Notes: generated by a model from the sequence alone, not told the origin. Positions 23,501 to 38,800 are shown, counted from the stretch's first letter. The stretch is DNA of 64,000 nt from Zerene cesonia (GCF_012273895.1 NC_052117.1:3542406-3606405); one strand, 5' to 3'. Program-made: numbers and translations.

Positions 23501-26500
23501 GAGCCTCATAATTAGGACTATTTTAGCATATATAAGAAAATTTTGTTACTCTTTCGATAGTGCACGGGATAGTTTTGTTCGGCATGTAAATACATAGTTT
23601 TCGCAAGAAAATTCATGTTAGATAAATATATTGAATTATAAAAATGCTCGCATTTAATTAGTAGATGTAACAAAAGATTATTTTTCATTTCATATCATCG
23701 ATAGACGTTGCGTTGATAGAACCTCATTCGCTAAATATAGATAAAATAGATAAATCCCGTTGGGCACGTACTCGTAGAACTTTTTGACCTTGTTCAAGAC
23801 AGTATCAACTTATATCAATGTAAAGATCAAATCATTTGCGGCCCAGTACGTGTACAAACCTTTGATAGTAATAAAACGTGGAAATGGAGCGTGCCTGGCT
23901 CGCGCAATAAACAGCGAGAAATGGGGCTGTCACACTTTTAGTTTACTGTTTAGTTGCAGTGGGCGTTGTAACTTATAATATACATGAATTTTCTAATATA
24001 AATAGAACTCCGATGTTAAGTGTAAAGGGTTTAAAATTTAATACAGGCATTTTGTGTCAATTATTTTAGTCAAGGTGTTTACACGACGCGTTAAATATTT
24101 CATAGGTAGGTTAAGTACTATTTATACACGATTAAGTAGGCAAATGTTAATTGAAACATTAACAAGTTGTCATAGCATCAAGCTTATTCATTTGGAATTA
24201 TGTTTAATAAACAGGGAAATTAATAAAGGTCAAAGGGGACATTAGCTACAGCCGCTGGATAAAGCATTTATTGTATTACAGTAGGAACTAGGCATAGTGG
24301 CCCTCACAATAGTTATAGTATATACACTCGTCACAAACCTTCAATCGGTTTTCTGCACGTTTAAATAAGAGATCAATCAATGTCCGGTCAGAATTTTTTT
24401 TTTAATCTGAGCCTCTTTCAAAGAGGTAATATTAGTTAAGGTTACATGGTAAGACTGAAGTGAAATTCATGAATGCTAGGATTCTTTGAATATCTAATAT
24501 AAAAAATTTATGGAATAGATATGAAATAAATCAGTAGATATTTAATAGGTAAGTCTTTACTTAATCGTGTATTTCGGGTCAAGTTCAACCGCATTACAAA
24601 GTATTACATAATTCGGGGCTTCACTATGAGGTCAAGTGAGGGTCGGCTTGTTAGTTCAACTAGCAGAAAATTGTCTATGCGAAGATGACAAAGTACATAC
24701 ATTTATAAAATAAGATAATTTAAAAATAAGAAGTATCTACCTGTTTCATCGTTAACAAAAGCAAATCTATTCAAGAAAATCAGAAAGAATGGTGACCCAA
24801 CCATAAACACATTTTTAGAATTATAGTTGTGTAAAAAACAAAGTTTAAAAAAAAGTTATAAATATTTACATAACCTTTTTATAAGTACCAAAAAGAGATA
24901 GTTTACAACGAAATAATACGTAAATTAAAAGTTAAAAGAAATTTTCATGGGAATAAGATGAATCACGACGGTAAAAAGTAGCCTATACAGGACATAGTTT
25001 CCTAACTATCTCCAGATAAAAAAATCATACTTTTCAGTCGCTTTGTTGCCTCGTAAAAGAAAGACAACAGAAAACAAACGCACTTTCGCATTTATCTTAA
25101 TAATAAGAACACCTAACATGATTATTACTCATGTAATATTTTTATCAATCTCTTCAGATGAGAGAGGGTTAGAAAATAAATAGGCTTATAGGAGCGAAGG
25201 GTAATTGTCAGTGATATTGACAATTTTCAACCGATCCTGAGTAACTGTAACGTGGAGCTCTGTCGCATTCGAATCTGATATCAAAGTGAAATTGAGATCA
25301 TTCGCTCTTATATCCGCTGTCTCGTATTTCCTATAGATAATATTCTATTCAAAGAAGCAAAGCTCGCTACCAAAGCATGGACTTTGAAGAATGGCTTCCT
25401 TTAATTGTATTATGTTTAAATGTCTCTATTTAAACTCCATAGTTTGAACACCGATTGGCATAGACAACGTTATGCGGTCGGTTATTGTGTCCGTAACACA
25501 CTTAATTTAGATTAGGAAAACAAAAGGTAATAATGTAAACACATTTATACTCATATAGGTACTCCTTTACTTATGTCTCCTTTGGTGATATAGCGATATC
25601 TATCCCTCTAATAACTGGATGCAGCACCTGGGCCTATAAGTAAAATGTATATTTTGTTTAAATATTCACGTTTTTTAATTTGTAAAAATCTTCTCAATTA
25701 ATTCGTTGAAGATGACTTTATGAAATGTATATTTTCACTTTTTGTAGCTGTGTAAATATAGTTTATTTTTAAATTTTAACGTTTCTTCGTAAATAACTGC
25801 AAACGTTCTCGGAAATTTTAATCAACGCTATCTCAACGGAATAAATTTCTTAAATTTATTCGAGTCGGACTGAACTCTTGTATGTTCTGTAAATACACAA
25901 AGAGATAGCGAAAATGTACCTGTAATTTGTATGAAATCCGTTAAAAACCAGCACCGATCATAGCTAAAATATCGTGAAGGTGCGCCTCCATTACGAACTA
26001 AGTAACATTTACTTAAAATAAGTGGCACTTACAGATATTCCATAGCCGCTTTTAGCCGTATGGCACCGCCATCTAATTATTACTATCAAAAGCGTGATAT
26101 TTATGGGATAACTCCTGTATATGGTAAACAGTGGACGATTAATATTGATTTGCAATGTTATTACAGAGATAATCTTCGAATTTATTGGGAAATAAATTTT
26201 ATACAATATTCCATTGTTTCGTAAGTTAATTAATGTTCTTATTTAAATCTTATTGTTTGTAAATTTATCTACGCAGCTGTTTCGTTAACTTCTCAATTCT
26301 TCGATTTATTTTATGATATTGTAGAGGTACATACGCAATTGGCAAATTCATGTTTGTTTTAACGATTTCTGGATAAACCATTTAAAGTTAATTATAATTA
26401 TTACAAGGTATTATATGTCAAATGTCTCTTCTATATAATTTATCTCCTACCTTTAATAAGTGTTTATCATCAAAGTTTGAAGTACAGATATCCTGTAGCT

Positions 26501-27755
26501 AAAACTTCCTTCTAATACCTACGCAATCAAACGGTCTGATTGTTTAATAATCTTACCACACCTCATACATAAAATTAAATGCTAATGCTATCGATTTCTA
26601 TCCATACAATAAATTATTACGTTCCATCAACTCTCTAATAAGATAAGCGTATCTCGCATGCTTAGGTATATTTTAATACAACGTGTACAATGTACATATA
26701 TTTGCATTGTTTAGTTTATTCTTGTGCGACCCATTTTACACATGTTCCAATTTACGAGAACGTCTGTAGTCTACAGTGTTCTCAAAGCCTTTACAAATAT
26801 TTAAAGGAGAGAGATTTTATACAAAACGCTTCATTTAACGGATGTCTTGCTATCTGCAATGGTAATGTAGAAATGCATCTATTTGTGTGATGGAATCGTA
26901 TACGAGAGTGTTTTACGCTGAATTCTTCAATTTATTTCAATCATAGAATAATAATAATAAAAATAAAGGTTTTTTTGCAACATATAACAAAGAGATATAC
27001 TTAAAATAAAAACTTAACATTACAGATATTGAATAATCAACCGGCCTTATCGCTCAATAGGAATTCCCGCCAGGCAACCTACGGCGTAGAAAAAGTTAAA
27101 ACACTATAGACTAAATAAATAGGTAACAAACAACAGTTTTTGAGATTACCATGAAATATCATAATATATGCAGAAAAAAATAGCTAAAATATAAATAATA
27201 AACTATGAATAAAGCATTTACTTATAGTTTATTATATAAGCAATATATCCTTTGCAAATGTAAGTAAATATTCAATGTTATATGGTCTAAATGAAAGTCT
27301 ACTTTTATTCCTGTTTTCCAATGTAGGTTTTGCGCGCTCTGTATCTGGCAATGAAATTAAATGTAAATGCATTTCTCCAACCTATTTCATTAATCGCTTT
27401 TCCTTTACATATAAGCACCTCGTTAAAGTTCATGGATAAGAATGAGAACAATGTTATGCAATATAGCAGGGATTTTGTAATTTAACTAACATTACGTGAA
27501 CTAAAGGCTCTGTATCCCTTTTTAACAAATTTACGTGGACGGAGTTTCAAATTTGGAGCACTTATAGTTTATATAGAGAAGGAGTGTAGAATGCTAATAT
27601 TATTCCAAACTAATGAATTAAAATACATTAAATGCATAAAATATGCATAAAAATAAAAAAATGCCACTAAACGTGCGATATACCATTATATTATCGCGAT
27701 ATATTGTACATCTTATTCATTATTTCATATTGATATGACAACTTATATTTATATA

Positions 27756-27930
27756 CTAGCTGCACCCGGCAAACGCTGTTCTGCCTTACTCTTATCATTT
27801 AGGGGTATGAAAAATAGATGTGCCGATTCTCATAGATATCGCATAAGCACGAAAAATTTCATCAAAATCGGTCAAGCCGTTTCGGAGGAGTATGGCAACG
27901 AAAACTGTGACACGAGAATTTTATATATCT
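27756..27930 (-). mobile_element. Helitron-like element, GCACCCGGC-type family
   Basis: The left end ACTAGCTGCACCCGGCAAAC gives a minus-strand CTAG 3' terminus (27756-27759). The right part holds ATTTCATCAAAATCGGTCAA, GCCGTTTCGGAGGAGTATGG and GTGACACGAGAATTTTATAT, a block order I know as a very common short repeat in insect genomes. It is non-coding. Confidence 0.6.
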
Positions 27931-29596
27931 TAACTGAATCATTTATAAAGTAGACATGTAAATAGCGTTAGATAGATTTTCATGAAAATCCTATGTAAAT
28001 GATTTTCTTAATAACGCTTCACATACATAACACGCTCGGAATGTAACAATTGATCTTCCCGCAGACAGGTAAGAAGTAAAGGACCTTTCACAATAAGGAG
28101 TGCAACTGCAATACCTACGTGATATATGAAACTTGCGGCCGCACTGCTCAGACCAAGACTCACTGAGATAGAAATTGTGTATTGTGATACGGTGACACGC
28201 TTTTGTGCATCGTTTTGTCTGTGTGCACATCCTGAACGGGGTCAACGAACCTCGCCCAAAGGATTAACTCATTATGTTGTTCAATACATAACATCGAATC
28301 AGATGCTATTAATAAATGACAACCGTGATGTGCTTGTCACGTATCATTTGAATTGTGTAAAAGTGATTGTTTCCGTAATATGAAACGATGTTGTTCATGT
28401 ATAATTTTGTTTAATTTACAGTAACATGAATGGATTTCTATAGTTTTATTCACGTAAATATGTTTGATGCAATTTGCATTAACTAAAATATAATTGTTGC
28501 CAAAGGCATTTTATTGAATTTCAGGATACATTTAGTTGAATATAACTCACCTAGATTCATATTGTATAATGTATATTAAAACTGTAATTATACATACGAC
28601 ACCATTCATAGGTATAATATAATAAAAACTACATCAATAAATCTGCACCCTTAGTATTACAAATATTGCAACACAAATGAACTACTAAACTACTAGCGAG
28701 TAATCTAAAGTTTTGCTAGCTCAGTGGAATAATAACAAATATGTATGTAGCCAATAGTTTTCTGCAGATTCCCGATTTAACGGGTGTTCTCCTTCTCTTA
28801 GTCTTTCACTACAGATATCGATTCTTGTCCTAAATACTGATTCAACATCAACTCTATATTTGTATATTTAAATGATGTTAATGTATGTCTAAGGAAAGAG
28901 CCAGGTTACTTTATCTGCAATGATTATTAACGATCGATCTTTAAAAAATTCTTTAAGATAACTTGCGTGCACCAAAAAGCCCAGCACGTGCAAGGTTCAT
29001 CTCATTAAATCGTACTGTACTTTTCTAAGGTCCTATTTAAACCTCAATCTCTCTCTAATCACTGTTATTTATTAAAACGTTACTGGCAACACCAGTTAAC
29101 AACTTGCAGAGTTGCCAAAATGCATTGAGAATACTAAGCACCGTTTATTTTGAACATTGATTGAAATGCACTTCAGAGTTTCGACGGAGCTGATTAATCT
29201 TGTAAGGTAAATATAAAGGTTACTTGAATGTTAGGACATGTTAGGAATACAAAAAGGGGAAATATATATCAATATCTTGGTCATATTAATGAATCGAGTT
29301 CGATAAATTGAGCCAGTGGCTACACCTGGCACATGATGTATAGAGATTAAGTTCATTATAAACATAATTTGATAATTTTATTGTGTGTCGAGTTAACTAC
29401 TTTATATGCATGTTCACGCAGTTTCATTTTTAAAGTGAAAGTCACAAATGGAAAGTACTCGATCGAGAGGTCTATTTCGAAAATGCGCTTTATTTTTACG
29501 TCACTTTAGCGTTAATGTCTTAATATTGTATCTATTGTGTATTATAAAGTGATCTAATTTTTATGAAATATGTTGAAGTAACAAGATAACGACTAT

Positions 29597-30596
29597 NNNN
29601 NNNNNNNNNNNNNNNNNNNNNNNNNNNNNNNNNNNNNNNNNNNNNNNNNNNNNNNNNNNNNNNNNNNNNNNNNNNNNNNNNNNNNNNNNNNNNNNNNNNN
29701 NNNNNNNNNNNNNNNNNNNNNNNNNNNNNNNNNNNNNNNNNNNNNNNNNNNNNNNNNNNNNNNNNNNNNNNNNNNNNNNNNNNNNNNNNNNNNNNNNNNN
29801 NNNNNNNNNNNNNNNNNNNNNNNNNNNNNNNNNNNNNNNNNNNNNNNNNNNNNNNNNNNNNNNNNNNNNNNNNNNNNNNNNNNNNNNNNNNNNNNNNNNN
29901 NNNNNNNNNNNNNNNNNNNNNNNNNNNNNNNNNNNNNNNNNNNNNNNNNNNNNNNNNNNNNNNNNNNNNNNNNNNNNNNNNNNNNNNNNNNNNNNNNNNN
30001 NNNNNNNNNNNNNNNNNNNNNNNNNNNNNNNNNNNNNNNNNNNNNNNNNNNNNNNNNNNNNNNNNNNNNNNNNNNNNNNNNNNNNNNNNNNNNNNNNNNN
30101 NNNNNNNNNNNNNNNNNNNNNNNNNNNNNNNNNNNNNNNNNNNNNNNNNNNNNNNNNNNNNNNNNNNNNNNNNNNNNNNNNNNNNNNNNNNNNNNNNNNN
30201 NNNNNNNNNNNNNNNNNNNNNNNNNNNNNNNNNNNNNNNNNNNNNNNNNNNNNNNNNNNNNNNNNNNNNNNNNNNNNNNNNNNNNNNNNNNNNNNNNNNN
30301 NNNNNNNNNNNNNNNNNNNNNNNNNNNNNNNNNNNNNNNNNNNNNNNNNNNNNNNNNNNNNNNNNNNNNNNNNNNNNNNNNNNNNNNNNNNNNNNNNNNN
30401 NNNNNNNNNNNNNNNNNNNNNNNNNNNNNNNNNNNNNNNNNNNNNNNNNNNNNNNNNNNNNNNNNNNNNNNNNNNNNNNNNNNNNNNNNNNNNNNNNNNN
30501 NNNNNNNNNNNNNNNNNNNNNNNNNNNNNNNNNNNNNNNNNNNNNNNNNNNNNNNNNNNNNNNNNNNNNNNNNNNNNNNNNNNNNNNNNNNNNNNN
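29597..30596. other. Assembly gap (1000 N)
   Basis: Exactly 1000 N. The right contig begins inside a SINE-like repeat, which probably explains the break. Confidence 0.99.
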
Positions 30597-30660
30597 TATG
30601 GCCTGAACCCTCATAGGAGGCCTGTGTCCCAGCAGTGGGAACATATATGGGCTGATGATG
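30597..30660 (+). repeat. SINE-like 3' part, truncated by the gap
   Basis: CATAGGAGGCCTGTGTCCCA, GCAGTGGGAACATAT and the TGATGATGA tail match the 3' part of the lepidopteran SINE type whose fuller copy is at 37261-37565 in reverse. The 5' part is lost in the gap. Confidence 0.65.
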
Positions 30661-33600
30661 ACTACTATGAATAATATGCATTATTGCACATTGCTCGACG
30701 CTTTACTCGCGTCGATTACAAAATTTTGTATTCATACATCATGTCATGACATTTTTGATGACTTTAGATGCGTTCAAAGAACTGTCTAATGCATCACATT
30801 CAATTACATATTCGCGAATTTATTTATTTATCCACAGGTTGCTGGGACAGCTAATGTACAAAATGTATAAGTCGAATATTGGTCTATCACCATATAACAT
30901 TTTGTTTACATCGGCCAAGAGGTTTTTACATAACAGGCGCACAAACAATTCAACAGACAGACAGAAAACAAAATTTCTAACCAGTGTTTTGGCGACTATA
31001 AAACATCCACATTGCATAGAAATTTCTGTTTATAAGGTACTTATGTAAATAATTTTGTATATATATTATTTATTATTTATGAACAATATTAACCGTACGC
31101 ATAGAAATTTTAATTTGATTATAATGGAAATAAGTACAATGTTAAATTTAAGTAGAATATTTCACAGGTAAATATAAATTTTGTTTGATATTTTAATGAA
31201 TACCCTGGCTTTTAATCATTTCTCATTCGTACGTTTCTAAGAATGAAATGCTAATGTGATGTAGGTCTGAAATATAATAAATACATTTTAATAATAAAAT
31301 ATTTTATACATATAAAACGTATTTAATATTTAACTCGATTCCCAAATACACGAATTCTTTGAATAGTAGACATTACACAAGCCTTTCGTTTACCATAAAC
31401 TTTAGAAGGCACTTTCAAAACAGCACTCCAAATGTCAGAATAGGAATTCGGTGTCTGCCGTAGGCTTGGCGCCTTGATGTCTGTGGAGGATAACTTTTAT
31501 ATGCATTGTCTTTGCATCTATGTCTAGGCATATGACCTCATCGTATTTGGTATCGTTTAATTCTTTCGTTTTAATAATCATGGAAGTTATCATAATAAAG
31601 TTTTGTGAAATAAAATGTTAATTGTATAATACCTAACTAAATATGCTATTACTTGATGAAATCTATCTCTAGCTATTACATACTAAATTAAACCAATAAT
31701 ATTTATTCACCAATGATAGGTATAGTAAAGCTAATTGATATAAATTATTTCGTGAGGTTACACTACAAGTTTCATGTTATGTCTTGTTCGATAGAATCAA
31801 AATTATGATTTATATTGGTATTAAATTAAAGAAAATTAGACACAATCATGAAACCTATAATTGGATCGGTGGTAATAAAAGTTTACCAAGTTTGTAGCAA
31901 TATTTGATGTTAGATCAGCTAAGTTATAATAGGTTTCTGCAAAACATTCACATTACCACACGATTACGTATTTAGATAGTGTGTGAAGCTCAATTTACTA
32001 TACGGGAAGTTTTCGCATCTCATAATCTTTTGCTTGAATTTCGTTCAAGCGATTCCTTTGAAGAAATAGCGCTTAATTATAATTGACTTCTGATCTTCAG
32101 TAGCGGTATTTAAATATCCATTTGAAAGAGTGAATTGCGATTTTTTGACAGTTATTTTGATGGCGACACTTTGGAGTTTAAAGAGACTGTAATTTACATG
32201 TAAATTGTTGTTTGGGTTGGTGTGAAACGACATAAAATGATGTTATCAGTATACTAGCGATGCTAGATAAAATAAAATTATTACGCATATTCACGTGCAG
32301 CTACATTATAATTTATTCTTCTGCATACAGAAACCTGGTAGTTTAAAGGTTGATATTTGGCTTATAAGCGCTCTTCGGTTTGACATTTTATTAAAATTAT
32401 AATAAAACAGAAAGCCTATATTTTCTATTTTTCTAATATGTTACCTACTTACATACGTTACAATTCAAATAAATATTACTCTTCCTACAATTATTTATTA
32501 TGGATTTAAATTTGCTGTCACTAATCAGCTTCCACAATCACCATAAAATATCACAATAGGTGTAGTGTAGCGTGATTTGGTTTGTTAACTGGGCGATTTT
32601 GGCGATAAATTCATCGACACATTTCGAACAGCAAATGTATTTAAGTTTGTATGAGCGCAGCACGCACCGTTTCTATTCAAACACTTGCATGAAGTTAACT
32701 CGCTTGTAATTTGGTCGATGACAGATTTACAGCTCTATGCCTTCATTCCTACTACAGTATCGACTTCTCTGTGGTTGGCGGATATGAAGTATTTATTAGT
32801 TATGAAATCGGCAGTCGCTCAGCCTGTGAAAATAACTCATTATATTCCTTTGGCAGGTTTAATTTATAGGAATATTCTTAACCGTAAACCTTTGCTGCGT
32901 GGGAATTTTGTAACCTCCATTCCAGCGATTTATATAATGCACGAATTCTATTATAATTGGAGTAATAAACTTCTTTTAATGTAGGATTTGTTTATATAGA
33001 CTTAAATTACATTTGTTTTTTTATTGTACCCAAGATTCCGAACTTAAGCTCTAGTAACAGTTTAAAATTTTCCTGACTATCAACATCACGATACTCGTAT
33101 GAGTATTTAGGTATCTAAACCACAACGACGTTACAACTTGATAATTATTAAATTTTCGTCAAGGCTATTTTTTGTTAAAAACAATCATCTGATCTTGGCA
33201 AGAGACTGCGAACTCGTAGTTGCTATCCTTGAAATATATTTTTTTAGACCATCGGCATGATGATTATGTCGGTTATATACCTATATATTCATAGAGATTT
33301 ATGTAGTAGGATGTTGTTACGTATAACTGATATTTATTTGTAGGTTGAGGTTGTACTACCCCTACTATTTTAAGCCCTGTTTTATTGCATTCAATAGATA
33401 AAGCCCTTTTTAAATAACTATTCATTAATAACACAATTATCGATTATGGTTTAAAATATTTTTAACATGATCGAAGCGCTTATAAAAAATATTTTATTAT
33501 TAAATAGGATATAAAAATAAAATCAGAAAACTGGGTATGACCTTTTATTTACTCGTAGTTTTCTTTATCTTATTGAACCTTAATTACCTGTTTTGATACG

Positions 33601-35130
33601 TACTTGACATGATTGTTTATTTATATCCACCGCTCTCGTTTAATGGTATTGCGATATTTCCCCAATGAAATCTCCATGATATTATTGAGTAGCTCGTTTC
33701 TTTATATTTTCAACATACATACAACTTTTCTCAGTAATGAACTGCAAAAGAAACGCAAACACATATACATTTATATTAACTTTGTAATTTAAATATACCT
33801 AGTCTATACCTACCGCTAATAAATATATTTACAAAAAGCACCTCTGTCATAAGTGTCTGTTGTTAAGGAATATTAATATCTCCCTAATGTAAAACAAGTT
33901 TATGACCGTAAGACAAACGATAATCAAATTAATTTTAACTCTGTTAAACGCTTTATTAATCTATTAACGAAATTATCTGACTCGATGATTAAACACTTTG
34001 GCCTATGAATTTTTTAACCAGTTATGATAAATTTCAACCATATATTGTGGCTGATTGGAATTTTGCATATAAATTTGAAACCAGTACGATTTCTAACATG
34101 CCTTTTAGTCTTCCGCATGTCATCAATTAATGAAATATTTACACGTGGTTGACGCAAGGCGGATTCTTTTAAACCGGTTTTCACAATGAGCTTGAAAATT
34201 GTAAAAGAATTGGGTAGCGCCGCACCAAATTACAGAGACCTATTTTGCCTGATATAGGTTTGTGTACTGTTCGATATTATATTATTAATATATATAATAT
34301 AACATACCTGCGGTTATTACCAATGATATTTAGATAGAAATGAAGATGAATATTTTCTCACGTATTTCCATCCCTTAGTATTTTGTGGTTAGTATTATGA
34401 TTGACATAGCCGTTTTATAACACTGTATGTATAATGTAAAATTTATAGTTATTTCGTTGTAATATTTAGCTCAAGTCGGATTGTTTAAAAAAACCTTAGT
34501 GTTATCAGTGAGAAATTTACTTCTATTATTTACATTAAAAAATGAAGTCCATTATAATTTTCCATTTAAAATTGCTCTGAAAACTCTTGTGAAATTCACA
34601 CGATATACTGGCAATAATTGATACCACTTTATACGAACAAGAGTCATTTAGTCGAAGGTTAAATTTTGTAGTTCACGGCAGTCCATCTGAGGCTGGTCGA
34701 GTTTTGTATAGCGAGTTTGTCCTCAAAGCAATATCTCGTTCCGCTCACAATAAAAATCATAATGTTCGTTTTTTTCTTTCCATTCAAGGAAGCTTAACAA
34801 TTGCCCAGTTTCCACGCCACACGCCGTCCACAACTTTGAGAGAGGCTTTTGAATTACCGCTCAAAGGATTTTGGTCATTATGCTTTGCTGGGTAAAGCAG
34901 ATTGTGCGTAAAATAAATTAAATTAAGTGTTGACTTTAAAGCCACCAATAATAATGAACATAATGAGGTGTCGGTTATAATAATAGTTATTATTATTGCC
35001 ATAATTATTGCCATAGACGACTTGTACCTAATAACATTGAGTATTCAAAAGGGTCCCAATAAATGTAGGGTACCTATTGTTTTAAAAATTCACTTACAGA
35101 TGACGGTGAGTATATTATTTGTATATAATT

Positions 35131-35384
35131 ATCATCATCATCAGCTCCTATTTTTACTCACTGTGGGGACATAGGCTTTCTTCCAAAATTTACCACGATG
35201 GCCAGGTGCGGTTTGGCAAAAGTTCAAAAGATGTTGATGATGATGTTCAGATGTTTGGAGATGTGGTGTTCTTCGACATGCCAGTTTCCTTAAGAAAATT
35301 TCCTTCAACTGTTCGAGTAGTTCTTTTTGTTGAAATTTTTGTTATATGGAAGCTCAAACTGGGATTCAGAAGCGTGAAATAAGT
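35131..35384 (-). repeat. SINE-like element with ATC-repeat tail
   Basis: Reading left to right, an ATCATCATCATCAGC tail is followed by CACTGTGGGGACATAGGC, a GATGGCCAGGTGCGGTTTGG block, CATGCCAGTTTCCT, and finally CTGGGATTCAGAAGCGTG, a decayed tRNA-like head. It is therefore oriented on the minus strand. It is homologous to 37261-37565. Open frames here are not genes. Confidence 0.65.
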
Positions 35385-36015
35385 AGTCTAGAATCTAGTA
35401 CACTGAACGTTACAGTTTTAGTTTTTTTACGTAACAATGCAAGGTAATGGACTCGTGTAATAGACATTTATTTATAAGTTGTTAGTACGATCAAAGATTA
35501 AAACTTCAGTAGCGCTCTGTAAACCAATTTAAATAACAATTTTAATTGTTATTTGAAAGAATCATAGTAGAATAATACGACTGTTCTTTATTTTGTTTTA
35601 AATTCTCAATCATTAGAAGTACCTTGACCCCCAGTTTTTGCCTTCATTAGCTGTCTGATGACCTTGGGTTCAGTTTTAGTGTTTCCTCTATCTAAATCAC
35701 AAAGCAATTCTTTATCACGAAGATTTAAGCACTTATTTCCCATGACTGTAAAAATTGCACAAAAAATTCAAGGATATAATTTGAGCGTTTCATATATTTA
35801 TTTATGTTTATTTTCAATATTTATTTAAATAGTTTTTGTGATAGCGTAATCATTTCTACGTTTGTATATGTATAATCTAATTGAGAATCATTTTTTTAAC
35901 AATTTCTACAAAAATTAAGAAATGATAAAATACAGGAAAGAAGAAGTTAAAAGTTGGTAGATACATTGCAAAGCCTTTGTAAAGATGATGATATGAACTG
36001 ATCAACGTCTTCCTA

Positions 36016-36055
36016 AATTCTCATAGGAGGCCATTGTCTTAGTAGCTTGGAAATA
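36016..36055 (+). repeat. Decayed SINE tail fragment
   Basis: TTCTCATAGGAGGCCATTGT and the following bases are a degraded version of the SINE 3' part at 30600-30650. The TGA tail is not preserved. Confidence 0.4.
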
Positions 36056-37260
36056 TATCCACTCTATGTATTTTTGTTGGTAACGTTTTCACCAAAAAAC
36101 CACTGGATCGATTGCAAAAATTATTTCACCATCAGAAACCTGCAACTTCACTGAGTGACATAAGCTGTATGCATGTATAGCTGTAACCTTTATATGTAAA
36201 ATAGATCCTATTCTAGTTTTATGACATCTTAAAAGTTTAAGTCTTGAATTCTCAATTGCGTTGTTTATGAAAAAGAAAATAAACATTATATCTTTAATGA
36301 GACTGTTATTATAGAATATTGCAGTTTATAAATATAAACAGTTTATAACGACGTAGTAATGATGTTTTGTACATTAATGTCTGTAGCGCCGTAAAACATC
36401 AAATAACTTTTAGATTATATAGAGAGAATAATTTCAGAACTTGGTATAAAATAATTTTCTGTGCTGCTTATAATCTATGTAAATATGTACCATGTTAGTA
36501 GGAACGAATAGTTTTTCATAAAATTATTCAAGCTTTACTATGAATCAAATAAGTTTATCATATCATACAACCATGAATAATGTTAAACACATCATTTATT
36601 TTTAATATTTGTTATCTACAGTATCCATATTATTAATACTAATTCAAGTGCATTAGTAATTTTTTTTCGCATTAAAAAGAAAGCAAAACTATTACATATC
36701 GGAAAATGAGTAATAATGTAATGAAATATAAGCAATAAAGTAATGTGTCCCACTGAGCCGCTATGGGCATAGCATTGATTTTCAATTAGATACCATCTGA
36801 AACTTCTTATAACGAGAGCAACATTTATAAACTCGCATTTCCTTCTAATATTAATAAATTTAATGATATGTTATTTCCGTGACAGCATTCATTACGTAAT
36901 GACCAATGAAACTCATGATTATAGTACACGAAGATCAAATAATCGTTAGTTATTTACTATAATTGTCCCTCAAATCATTGTGATAATAAATATGTTAACG
37001 CGTTTTATGGCTGTATTGAACAAACATTAATGTTTACCATAACCCTTGGCATTCATAAAAATTTAGATAATATCATTATGGAAATCTAATTTCATAGTCG
37101 TTAAATCTTTACGATTCCCACATTTAGTTGGTTATGTAGGTTAGTTCTTTATAAGTTATTATTTTGTAGGTTAGTTCTTTTTTACCGGTTATAAGTTTTA
37201 TTTACCAAAGTATTTACATTTATTGAGTTTAAGAGGATACGAAGACCAAATAACCACTCA

Positions 37261-37565
37261 ATGTCATCATCATTATCGTCAACATCAGCCCATAATTATT
37301 CCCATGCAGGGAAACGAGCCTTGTATAAGAGTTTAAGTCACAATCCTCCACGCTCGCCAAGTGCGGATTGGCAGATGTCACATGTATATGTATTTTTGAT
37401 TCTCAGATATGCCGGTTTCCTCACAATTTTTTCCTTCACCGTTTCGGGCAGTAGTAATGTGGATAATGTGCAGATAATTAAAAAATATACTTATTTCTTT
37501 CGTCCGGTCTCGAATCCCCGACTTTTCGCTTTAAGGCCGAGGTGCTAACCACAACGCTCCCACTG
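37261..37565 (-). repeat. tRNA-derived SINE, near full length
   Basis: On the minus strand the head reads GTGGTTAGCACCTCGGCC (box A-like) and GGGGATTCGAGACCGG (box B-like), as expected for a tRNA-derived RNA polymerase III promoter. The body has GAAACCGGCATATC, GTGACATCTGCC and CCTGCATGGG blocks and the end is a GATGATGATGACAT tail. This resembles tRNA-derived butterfly SINEs such as those called Metulj. It is the best-preserved of about seven related fragments in the window. Confidence 0.7.
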
Positions 37566-38800
37566 CTTACCACACTACTACATATGAACCAATTAAATAA
37601 ATTATTTTATTGTGCGAACTTCAACAAATTGGTACACTATAAAAAGATGTGTAATTTGAAAACTACACAGCAGATACGGATGCCGTAACAACTAGCGAAT
37701 ATTTGCCAATCATTTAATTTTATAGATCGGAATGGTTATTTGTTTTCGTAATTCTACGTTGTTCGGCGAAATAGACTATAATTTTTGGTAATGAAATTGG
37801 GATTCGATCTACAATTGGAGCTATAAAGGTTACTCTTATTACACTGTTTCATTTAATGAGAATTACGTTATTTTATGAGACCCACATTACAATTATATTA
37901 GTCTAATAAGTTAAGTTTGAATTTTAGGTTTTTATTTTTCCCTCTAATGTAAAAATCGTAATTTATCACGATTGAATTCCTAAAGGCAATAAGATATTTT
38001 ACTAAGTAAGATTGCCCTTTAATAATTGATATATACTTTGCAATGATATTATAAACTAAAGTTAGGGTGTTCTTTGATATAATTTGAGAAATTCGAATGG
38101 TTTAATTTTACATAATCAAAAGAGTATACCTCTTTTGCTTTTGAAAATAATCATAACCGTTATCAGGTATAACCCAGTAATAATTTTGAGGTACATTACG
38201 AAATAAATAATCGGGTTAGGCATGAATTGTATATCATCTAAAGCGGAAAAATGTTAATAAATCAAAAACGTCTCTGCAATTACGTTCGGTTCAATCAACT
38301 CCTTGAACACGCGTAGCACAGACAACAGATAACATGACCATGAATGTATAAAGAGCAATTTTAAAGGCTTCAGCCTGTGCTTGATTCGGCGATTGGCACA
38401 TACTTCCCGCGGACGGACGGTTTGACAGAATGATTGTATGTAAGTATCGAATTCCTGTACATCTGCCTAACTAAAGGCTGTGTTAAACCGACTATAACGT
38501 GACTGGGATCGGAATGTATGGCCGAGGTATTTACGCCAACTCGAACTAAGCGGATTTATCCCAGGTTAGATTAACAAGCTTGGAGTGAGAAAACATATAA
38601 AAATACGTCTATTTGTAGCTACAGATGTAAGACAAGTTAATTGAATATGAAATCAACTAAATTGGACTGAAATTTGTATAATTATTAAGTAATAAAATAT
38701 TTACTACAAGGAAAATACTGTAAATACTGTGACTTTTTTCTGATTCTTTATAACATAGTACATATATAATAAAAAGAGAGTTGTGTGTGATATATCTTAT

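Noticed and set aside
32685..32984. Plus-strand open frame of 99 codons
   Set aside because: No recognisable domain, no codon bias unlike its surroundings and no splice signals that fit; probably chance.
35119..35382. Open frame of 87 codons
   Set aside because: It lies in a SINE-like repeat.
37261..37548. Open frame of 95 codons
   Set aside because: It is antisense reading of a tRNA-derived SINE.
37490..37565. tRNA-gene-like boxes
   Set aside because: The A and B box-like motifs belong to a SINE head with a body and tail attached; the sequence does not fold as a full tRNA.
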